Shown here in pieces: positions 1 through 5,867 of a DNA stretch of 13,122 nucleotides (positions are counted from its first letter, which is position 1; the number at the start of each line of letters is the position of its first letter). The notes below the pieces were generated by a model. That model saw nothing but the letters and a program-made list of their open reading frames with translations, was not told where the DNA came from and did no database searches. The stretch spans positions 1-13,122 of the forward strand of contig DAHXOQ010000050.1 of NCBI GenBank assembly GCA_027364815.1, in the 5' to 3' direction. The translations under genes and the position numbers were made by a program. Origin of the DNA: Acidobacteriaceae bacterium (GTDB lineage Bacteria > Acidobacteriota > Terriglobia > Terriglobales > Acidobacteriaceae).

Positions 1-217
1 CCCCCCTACCTCACATTGTCCTATTCTTATTTCTCTGAAATATCATGTAAACATATGAAATAAAATGGAATAGATAAATTTTCAATCAAAAACTTTACCC
101 AAAAACTGCTACTTTCGGTTCAAAATATCTCCATTTATTGACCGAAATTCAGAAAGTTGTTGCCAGTTTTAACACCAAATTCGTCGTTTTTAGCAGGTAT
201 TTTGAGCGGAAAGCGCT

Positions 218-339
218 TCTGCTGCATGCAATGCAAAACGGGCGACAAAGCTATTCGCTTCATCGCCCATTTTTCATTCTATAATTCACTCCGCTCTCGT
301 GTTTTTGCGACCAATGGGAGCGTCTGCTGCATGCAATGC
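218..339. repeat. 17-nt direct repeat pair flanking the glnA terminator
   Basis: The 17-mer TCTGCTGCATGCAATGC occurs exactly at 218-234 and again at 323-339, a period of 105 bases. Each copy contains the 8-base palindrome TGCATGCA. On the minus strand, the right copy begins directly after the glnA stop codon (TAG at 340-342), and the left copy begins directly after the T-run of the terminator hairpin. The segment between them therefore carries the whole terminator. The exact identity is visible; its origin (short insertion with duplicated target, local duplication, or protein-binding sites) is not known. Confidence 0.6.
235..268 (-). terminator. Intrinsic terminator of glutamine synthetase gene
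   Basis: Read on the minus strand, bases 268-257 pair with 251-240 to form a 12-bp stem around the 5-nt loop GAATA, followed by G and four T (238-235). Two of the pairs are U-G and G-U wobbles on the minus-strand RNA. On the plus strand the same positions would be C-A and A-C mismatches, so the hairpin is clearly stronger in the glnA transcript. It lies about 70-105 nt past the glnA stop. The T-run is short. A plus-strand T-run at 270-274 would allow weak bidirectional function. Confidence 0.6.
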
Positions 340-1770
340 CTAGAAGTCGTTCCAGAGTGCCTGATTGTAAACCTCGTGATGGTACTGAACCTCAGAACCC
401 TTCACAAACGTTCCAAGCAAACGCGGCGAACGGTCCGCGGCAGCCTGCTTCAGATCGGCAAGACGTTCCTGCACATCGGCGCCGAGAATCTTTGAAACCC
501 ACTTCGATCCCTTGAAGTCTGTAATAGCCTGCTGAATATTGTCTGGCAGATAGCGCTTAGCCTGACGAATATTCTCGATGTTGGCCTTCTCGCCATCGAT
601 GCCGGTTTTGAAGATCGAGTAGAGAACCAAATAAGGATTCGCGTCCGGACCAACTGAGCGAACCTCGACACGCGCCGACTTCGAGTTGCCGATCGGAATG
701 CGAATTGCCGATCCACGATCAGTCGCCGAAGCCTTGATCTGGTTTGGAGCTTCGAAGTGCGGATCAAGACGGCGATACGCGTTCACGCTCGAGTTCCAGA
801 TCAGGTTGATATCCAGTGCACTGGAGAGAATCTTGTCGACAAAATCCCAGGCAAAGGTCGAGATCTTCTCAACTCCCTTTTCGTCCCAGAAGAGATTCGT
901 CTTGCCCTGAGAAATAGAAACGTTGGTGTGCATTCCGTTTCCGTTCACGCCAACAACAGGCTTCGGCAGGAAGCTCGCCGTGTATCCGAGGTTGTTGGCA
1001 ATCTGCCGCGCCAGTAGTTTGTAGAGCTGAATCTGATCGGCGGCTGCAACAACTTCACCGTATCCATAATTGATTTCAAATTGGCTCGGCGCAACTTCCG
1101 GGTGGTCTTTTTCGTTCTGGAAGCCCATCGCGCGCTGCACTTCAGCTGCGGTATCGATGAACTGGCGCAGCGGATCAAGCGGCAGCGAGTGGTAATAACC
1201 GCCAGTGCTCACGTACTCAAACTTGCCAGTGGTGTGATAGTGACGCTCGGCATCCTTGCCGGCAAAGAGGAAGCCTTCAATCTCATTGGCTGCATTGAGC
1301 GTGTACTGCTTCTCCTTGTACAGCGCATCAGAGTAGTTCTTCAGCACGCCGCGGAGATCGCCCGAGTAAGCCGTTCCATCCTTGTCCAGCACCGTGCCAA
1401 AGACCAGCACTTTGCCCGTGCCAAAGACATCGGCCGGAACCCAGTAAAACGCACTCCAGTCGATTCCCAAACGCAGATCGCTCTCCTTCTGCGCGGTAAA
1501 TCCACGAATCGACGAACCGTCAAAGGTCAGGTTCTCATAGCTGCCAATCAGAAACTTCTTGTCGTAATCGAGCAGGTGCAAGCGGCCTTCAAGATCCGAG
1601 AAGAGAACTGTGACAGCCTTGATGCGCTTCTCGTCGGTCAGATACTTCAGTCGCTTTTCGAGAACCTTGTCAGCGGGTACGCGGCTCAGGCGCTCGGCCT
1701 TTGCTTCGAGGTTCAATTCTTCAAGCTCCCCATAAGGTAAAGCTAGAAAATTGCGGAAATCGTTTGGCAT
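340..1770 (-). CDS. glnA: Type I glutamine synthetase (glutamate-ammonia ligase)
   Basis: Cytoplasmic enzyme that makes glutamine from glutamate, ammonia and ATP; family members act as dodecamers. The 476-residue protein has the beta-Grasp N-terminal domain with the family signature FDGSSIRGF (residues 83-91). The catalytic domain carries metal/substrate glutamates E163, E165, E225 and E232, the ATP/glutamate motif NGNGMH (276-281), NAYRRLDPHFEAPN (330-343) and the RGSAIRIP arginine region (352-359). The end is short: the NLYDL stretch that holds the adenylylated tyrosine in GSI-beta enzymes is not present after GIDGEKANIE (390-399), so control by GlnE-type adenylylation looks unlikely. The start at 1770 has a strong AAGGAG Shine-Dalgarno (1775-1780) four to five bases upstream. 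A strong hairpin terminator follows the gene. It is divergent from the M61 peptidase. A related gamma-glutamyl-amine ligase is possible but less likely given the intact FDGSS motif. Confidence 0.9.
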   Translation of the reverse strand: MPNDFRNFLALPYGELEELNLEAKAERLSRVPADKVLEKRLKYLTDEKRIKAVTVLFSDLEGRLHLLDYDKKFLIGSYENLTFDGSSIRGFTAQKESDLRLGIDWSAFYWVPADVFGTGKVLVFGTVLDKDGTAYSGDLRGVLKNYSDALYKEKQYTLNAANEIEGFLFAGKDAERHYHTTGKFEYVSTGGYYHSLPLDPLRQFIDTAAEVQRAMGFQNEKDHPEVAPSQFEINYGYGEVVAAADQIQLYKLLARQIANNLGYTASFLPKPVVGVNGNGMHTNVSISQGKTNLFWDEKGVEKISTFAWDFVDKILSSALDINLIWNSSVNAYRRLDPHFEAPNQIKASATDRGSAIRIPIGNSKSARVEVRSVGPDANPYLVLYSIFKTGIDGEKANIENIRQAKRYLPDNIQQAITDFKGSKWVSKILGADVQERLADLKQAAADRSPRLLGTFVKGSEVQYHHEVYNQALWNDF

Positions 1771-1887
1771 ATTTCTCCTTCCTGGCGGGTAAAAGGTACA
1801 GCAGGTGTGCGTGTGGCACTTCTGGCTGGGTTGCGTGTCACTAATAGGTTAACGCGAGAGAGTTCGGCGGGGTATAAGGAAATCGTA

Positions 1888-1921
1888 AGTTGATAATATC
1901 GTACTGTGGATACCATCAACT
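1888..1921. promoter_or_regulatory. Possible operator: 7-bp inverted repeat in glnA/M61 divergent gap
   Basis: AGTTGAT at 1888-1894 and ATCAACT at 1915-1921 are perfect inverted copies with a 20-nt spacer. The left arm overlaps a smaller symmetric element, GATA-A-TATC (1892-1900). The element lies in the 236-base gap between the divergent glnA and M61 genes, about 90 bases before the peptidase start. I could not assign clean -35/-10 boxes for either gene in this gap. A 7-bp match can arise by chance, so this is only a candidate binding site. Confidence 0.22.
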
Positions 1922-1989
1922 CATCTCAGTATCTGCACAGAAATCCATGATTTTCCCACGTTAGCCCACATCCTTTACGATGCAATTAC

Positions 1990-1994
1990 AGGAG
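1990..1994 (+). promoter_or_regulatory. Ribosome binding site that favours the M61 start at 2007
   Basis: AGGAG ends 12 bases before the ATG at 2007 and lies inside the reading frame that would begin at the earlier ATG (1980). No purine-rich site precedes 1980. The spacing is somewhat long, so the choice is probable rather than certain. Confidence 0.5.
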
Positions 1995-2006
1995 ATACCA
2001 CAATCC

Positions 2007-3929
2007 ATGCGCATCTTCCCCACTCAGATCATTGTCGCCGCACTTCTGTTCGCTCTGATTCCATCCGCTGCATTTGCTCAGAAGCCGCCCATCCAAATCA
2101 CTGCTGACCTAACCGACGCGCCACGCAAGCTCTTCCACGCCGAGATCGATCTGCCTGTCACAGCCGGCGAAATTACGCTCACATCACCCAAATGGATTCC
2201 CGGAACTCACCGGCCCAGCGGCGCAGTCGATGACATCACCGGCGTTGTATTCACCGCCAATGGTCAGACACTTCCCTGGCATCGTGATGACGTCGAACTC
2301 TACCAATTCCATGTCACCATTCCCAAGGGAGTCACTACGCTCCACGCGCATCTGGATTGCATTGTTCTCTATCGCATCAGCCAGAAGCTCGCCATGCTGG
2401 AGTGGGAGAAGCTCATGCTCTATCCGGCCAACATTCCCGTGCGCGATATTCCGATTCAGCCATCCGTCAAAGTCCCCGCCGGCTGGGGCATCGGCACCGC
2501 GCTAAATCCCATCAGCACTGGCTCTTATCCTGTACCCGCAGCCGGAGCCACCACACAATTCGCCGTCACCAACGTGGAGCAGTTGGAAGATTCGCCCGTA
2601 CTCACCGGCCTCAACTTCCACGAGTATCCACTTGCACCCGAGGTCACGCCCAAGCACTATCTGGATGTTGCCGCCGACATGCCTGAAGACGCAATCATCC
2701 GCCCTTCAATCCTCGCCTCGCTCAACAACCTTGTCCGCGAAACCGGCGCGCTCTACGCATCACGCCACTACCACGCCTACCACTTTCTGCTCACACTCTC
2801 TGACGTTGCGGGAGTTGAGGGCCTTGAGCATGGTCAATCCTCTGATAACGGCGGCGGTGAAAAGTTCCTCGCCGAAGAAAACCACTTGCTTGCGCTCTTT
2901 GATCTGCTCCCGCACGAGTTCACACACTCATGGAATGGCAAGTACCGCCGCCCCGCCACACTCTATCAAACCGATTTCGCCACTCCGCAGCAGGGTTCAC
3001 TGCTTTGGGTCTACGAAGGCATGACTCAGTATCTCGGCAATGTCCTGGCTGCCCGCTCGGGCGAAGTCACCGCAGCACAGTACCGCGATGCACTGGCCCT
3101 CTCCGCCGCACAGCTCGATTATCGCCCCGGCCGTCAGTGGCGCACGACGCGCGATACCGCCGTTTCATCCAGCATTCTGCGCGATGGAAATCCTGCGTGG
3201 GACAACTGGAAGCGCGCACAGGATTACTACCAGGAAGGTGAACTTCTCTGGCTCGATGCCGACACACTCATCCGGAAACTCACCAGCAATCAAAAATCAC
3301 TCGACGACTTTGAGCGCATCTTCCTCGCAAAGGGCGGCAACACCGGCCCGGATATTGTCACTTACAACTTCGATGAACTCGTCACCGACCTCAACCTCGT
3401 AGTCCCATATGATTGGGCCGCATTCCTGCACGAGCGAGTCGATCGCATCAATCCACGCGCGGACCTAGACGGAATCGAGCGTGGCGGCTACCGCCTCGTG
3501 TATAAAGACAAGCCAAACCCAACTGCGCAGGCCATGAGTTCAACTGAAGAAGGATGGGGTGCGGGTGCGAACGGAAATTATTGGTACTCCCTCGGCCTCT
3601 ACGTCGATAAAAATGCCAGCATCAGGGACATCCGCTGGAATGGTCCTGGAGATAAAGCCCAACTGGCACCCGGCTACAAGATTCTCGCCGTCAATGGCCA
3701 AATCTACTCAGTTGAAACCTTGCAAGCAGCCATCCATGCCGCCAAATCCAACACGGAGCCCATCCACCTGATCATTCAGGCTGACAACTTCGTCTCCACA
3801 TTCAATATCGATTATCACGACGGCGAGCGCTTCCCGGCACTTGAGCGCATTGCAGATACACCAGATTATCTTGACGACATAGTCAAGCCACTCACCACTC
3901 CGGAAGCCACTTCAACACGAGCGCCATAA
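2007..3929 (+). CDS. Exported M61-family metallopeptidase with PDZ domain
   Basis: Zinc aminopeptidase/endopeptidase of MEROPS family M61 (glycyl aminopeptidase-like), probably periplasmic. Numbered from the ATG at 2007, the 640-residue protein starts with a signal peptide (charged start, hydrophobic core IIVAALLFAL, likely cleavage after AFA before Gln). A beta-rich N-terminal domain follows (about 25-190). The catalytic domain has zinc-binding HEFTH (H303, H307; catalytic E304) and the third ligand E337 in VYEGMTQY. The family hallmark DYYQEGELLWLDADTL then a PDZ domain (about 529-610, with LYVDKNASI and YKILAVNGQ) come after. An in-frame ATG at 1980 would add nine residues but has no ribosome site. 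Substrate unknown; M61 enzymes tend to release N-terminal Gly/Ala. The gene is convergent with the TIR gene and is followed by a hairpin terminator. Confidence 0.88.
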   Translation: MRIFPTQIIVAALLFALIPSAAFAQKPPIQITADLTDAPRKLFHAEIDLPVTAGEITLTSPKWIPGTHRPSGAVDDITGVVFTANGQTLPWHRDDVELYQFHVTIPKGVTTLHAHLDCIVLYRISQKLAMLEWEKLMLYPANIPVRDIPIQPSVKVPAGWGIGTALNPISTGSYPVPAAGATTQFAVTNVEQLEDSPVLTGLNFHEYPLAPEVTPKHYLDVAADMPEDAIIRPSILASLNNLVRETGALYASRHYHAYHFLLTLSDVAGVEGLEHGQSSDNGGGEKFLAEENHLLALFDLLPHEFTHSWNGKYRRPATLYQTDFATPQQGSLLWVYEGMTQYLGNVLAARSGEVTAAQYRDALALSAAQLDYRPGRQWRTTRDTAVSSSILRDGNPAWDNWKRAQDYYQEGELLWLDADTLIRKLTSNQKSLDDFERIFLAKGGNTGPDIVTYNFDELVTDLNLVVPYDWAAFLHERVDRINPRADLDGIERGGYRLVYKDKPNPTAQAMSSTEEGWGAGANGNYWYSLGLYVDKNASIRDIRWNGPGDKAQLAPGYKILAVNGQIYSVETLQAAIHAAKSNTEPIHLIIQADNFVSTFNIDYHDGERFPALERIADTPDYLDDIVKPLTTPEATSTRAP

Positions 3930-3941
3930 TCTGCAAATAGA

Positions 3942-3993
3942 GCGTCCCTGATCTCCTCTTGGAAATCAGGGACGCGTGACACATATCTTTTTT
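3942..3993 (+). terminator. Hairpin terminator between convergent M61 and TIR genes
   Basis: GCGTCCCTGAT (3942-3952) and ATCAGGGACGC (3965-3975) form a perfect 11-bp stem with a 12-nt loop, 13 bases after the M61 stop codon. A run of six T follows at 3988-3993. The T-run sits 12 bases beyond the stem rather than directly against it, so termination may be imperfect or factor-assisted. The stem is equally stable on the minus strand and could also limit read-through of the TIR transcript, though no good T-run lies on that side. Confidence 0.6.
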
Positions 3994-4029
3994 AAGAGCT
4001 TGAATTATTTCTAGCACGTCGATGACGGT

Positions 4030-5691
4030 TCAATCTCCAGCCTTCCTTACGCACAACGCGCGCAAGGATTCGCTGTTGCTAATAGGTGCGGTGATCTGCT
4101 CGTAAGCATTCATGTTCAAGTACACCGCCTTCTGGGCACCTTCTCCGGTAGTACTGCTCCACAGCGGCCCAGATAGCTTAAGGCCACCTTTCACATGCCA
4201 TATCTTTGATTGACCACCACAGCATTGACCTTCGATAGAACGGGTCGAGTCATATATTCCTTGCAACTGATCAATCGTAGGCAAGCGCCAATCATTATGA
4301 CCATCCAGTTGCAAATTTTTGCAATACTCAGATGCAGCATTCCACGTTAAGTCGTTTTTATCCCCGCTATCCTTCTTTGCCCACATCAGGCCAGTTGCAA
4401 AGTCAATCCACACCAAATTACTTTCTTCATCAACCGGAGTTGGTTGCACAGGTGTGGCGCCCTGTTTTATCGGCGTTTCACTGGTTGCCTGTAGAGTCTT
4501 CGTGCTTGCCACTTGTTGGGTTAGCAATGCAGGTTGCGCATTCGCAGGAACAACTTCCTTTTGCAAAAGCACTTGTTGGGGTGTTTCAGTGTTTGCATTA
4601 CTCATGCCGGACTGCTGATTATTAACAGGCGTCAGGTTAGGTTGACTTGGATTCAAAAAAGGCGTAACAGGCGACTTCAAGGCGCTACTCGGCACTGAAT
4701 TCGCCTTAACTGGACTCTGCCTTGATTGCCGCAGGAATAGAAAAACCATGATCAGAGCAGCAATGCAAAACAAGATAATAAACGTCATTCTGGGTGACGT
4801 CCAATATCTTTTATGTGCAACAGGTTCAGGCTCATACTCGCCGTAAAGAGGCTTGCTCTCAATCAAGTGCATTGGAGGGGGGGACAGTGTAGAAAAGATG
4901 GCAGGCGAATCCGTGAAGTCTGAATGCACAGCATCTTGCACTACCTGCGGATGCACTGTTTGATCGGGAGCAGAGTGCAGAGCTGACTCATTCACTTCTA
5001 CACGGTAAACAGGCTTACTGGCCGCCGAGGGCGACTGAGGCGGAGCTGGCCATGAATATACAGGCAACGGAATTGGCTGAACCACTGATGGGTGTGAGTC
5101 ATCCTTCACGATTTGAGGCTCGAGAGTTTGTTCTGGGGCAGAGCTCAGGGTTGGTGCCGGAATTGATTCTGAGATCGCATTGGCGGCTACAGAATGTTGC
5201 TTCAATGACTCAGGCACGATTACTTGCGGTGTAGTTACCGCACCGCTGTCATCGTGCAGTGTCCACAAAGGTGCATCAGCAACCTTATGCTCTGCCAGCA
5301 ATCGAGAAATCTTATCGCACACCTGGGTTAAATTCGCTTCCAGTGGCGGTGTCAGCGCATCAAGCCAATGTGTTTTTCCAGACACAAACTTGAATCCGTC
5401 AGATGCTGGAATGTCATCTATACGCAGGGGAACAATAATCTTGCCCTTGCTCACTGCCCAATCAATCTCACGCCGAACCTCAGGTGAATCAATGGCTTTT
5501 GCAGAGAAGATTAGAAGCACAATATGGCAGCGCGCCAGCATGTCGCTGATCGCCTCGCCATTCTCATCGTTGGTCAAAATGTCGCGTGGTGCAATCCAAC
5601 AGGGGATACGCTGCGCTTCCAGCGCTGCGCATGCAGCATCAGCAACAAGTTTATCTTCCAACGAATAACCGATAAATACTTTATGGGGCAT
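4030..5691 (-). CDS. TIR domain protein with membrane span and C-terminal DUF1566 (Lcl_C) domain
   Basis: Numbered from the ATG at 5691, the 553-residue protein has a TIR domain at 1-135 (MPHKVFIGYSLEDK; CWIAPRDI; IVLLIFSAKAIDSPEVRREI; THWLDAL). E75 in SPEVRREI matches the usual position of the catalytic glutamate of NAD-cleaving TIR domains, so NADase activity is possible. Residues 140-300 form a Pro/Ser-rich linker with a tandem duplication. A single membrane span (about 303-320) has the TIR side cytoplasmic by inference. A Gln/Thr/Pro-rich stretch (325-420) leads to a DUF1566/Lcl_C domain (about 423-548; TGLMWAKK, NDWRLPT, LWSSTT). A GTG start at 5742 would add 17 residues, but GAGGT precedes 5691. 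The gene is visibly more AT-rich than its neighbours. The role is unknown: sensor, NAD-depleting effector or adhesion-linked signalling protein. No partner defence gene is adjacent. Confidence 0.8.
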   Translation of the reverse strand: MPHKVFIGYSLEDKLVADAACAALEAQRIPCWIAPRDILTNDENGEAISDMLARCHIVLLIFSAKAIDSPEVRREIDWAVSKGKIIVPLRIDDIPASDGFKFVSGKTHWLDALTPPLEANLTQVCDKISRLLAEHKVADAPLWTLHDDSGAVTTPQVIVPESLKQHSVAANAISESIPAPTLSSAPEQTLEPQIVKDDSHPSVVQPIPLPVYSWPAPPQSPSAASKPVYRVEVNESALHSAPDQTVHPQVVQDAVHSDFTDSPAIFSTLSPPPMHLIESKPLYGEYEPEPVAHKRYWTSPRMTFIILFCIAALIMVFLFLRQSRQSPVKANSVPSSALKSPVTPFLNPSQPNLTPVNNQQSGMSNANTETPQQVLLQKEVVPANAQPALLTQQVASTKTLQATSETPIKQGATPVQPTPVDEESNLVWIDFATGLMWAKKDSGDKNDLTWNAASEYCKNLQLDGHNDWRLPTIDQLQGIYDSTRSIEGQCCGGQSKIWHVKGGLKLSGPLWSSTTGEGAQKAVYLNMNAYEQITAPISNSESLRALCVRKAGD

Positions 5692-5696
5692 GCCTG

Positions 5697-5701
5697 ACCT
5701 C
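5697..5701 (-). promoter_or_regulatory. Ribosome binding site that favours the TIR gene start at 5691
   Basis: On the minus strand GAGGT is followed by five bases and then ATG (5691-5689). The upstream in-frame GTG (5742-5740) has no comparable site and would lie almost at the predicted transcription start. The TIR fold also begins directly at MPHKVFIGYS, as is common for this family. Confidence 0.55.
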
Positions 5702-5752
5702 GCAACAGCTCGTTGTGGGCCCGTGATATATAAATGATACACCGATTTTGCA

Positions 5753-5782
5753 TTTATAACTCATAAAATGATATACCCACAA
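5753..5782 (-). promoter_or_regulatory. Candidate sigma-70-type promoter of the TIR gene
   Basis: On the minus strand TTGTGG (5782-5777) and TATAAA (5758-5753) are separated by 18 bases. The -10 box matches the consensus at five of six positions; the -35 box matches only TTG. Transcription would begin near 5745, giving a leader of roughly 55 nt before the ATG at 5691. The surrounding 5743-5867 gap is very AT-rich, so chance matches are likely. Confidence 0.35.
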
Positions 5783-5867
5783 TTTAGTATGCCACTACCA
5801 TCATTGCTGCGGCTTCTATCAGATGGCCACATCAAAATAAACTTAAATGTTATTTAGTGTGACAAAA

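Larger units (their letters stand above)
1..339. other. AT-rich non-coding region downstream of glnA
   Basis: No convincing gene is seen here on either strand. The first 160 bases are strongly AT-rich. A 7-bp inverted repeat, TTTCGGT at 113-119 and ACCGAAA at 141-147 with a 21-nt spacer, could be a protein-binding site or chance. The right half holds the glnA terminator (235-268) and two copies of a 17-nt direct repeat (218-234 and 323-339). An open frame on the plus strand from 157 to 495 runs antisense into the end of glnA, has no recognisable motif and was not accepted as a gene. A gene to the left of the window cannot be judged. Confidence 0.6.

Noticed and set aside
218..339. CRISPR-like repeat pair
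   Set aside because: There are only two copies, the spacing is 88 bases, and no cas gene or array is present.
157..495. 112-residue plus-strand open frame at the left end
   Set aside because: Cys-rich composition arises from the 17-nt repeats and the antisense of glnA. It crosses the glnA terminator and has no family resemblance.
1081..1740. 219-residue plus-strand open frame
   Set aside because: Fully antisense to the well supported glutamine synthetase gene; no domain and no ribosome site.
1812..1832. TGGCAC in the glnA/M61 gap as a sigma-54 promoter for glnA
   Set aside because: It points towards the peptidase rather than glnA, and the bases at the -12 position do not give GC at the required spacing.
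4030..5691. TIR gene as part of a multi-gene anti-phage system (Thoeris, CBASS, TIR-STING, TIR-Argonaute)
   Set aside because: No ThsA/SIR2-SLOG, cyclase, STING or Argonaute gene lies in the window. Neighbours are a peptidase and metabolic genes, and the protein has a membrane span and an exported-type domain unlike those effectors.
5845..5867. AT-rich inverted repeat downstream of the GH13 gene as a terminator
   Set aside because: The pairing around 5833-5856 is AT-only with a bulge and no following T-run on the minus strand, so it is too weak to support.
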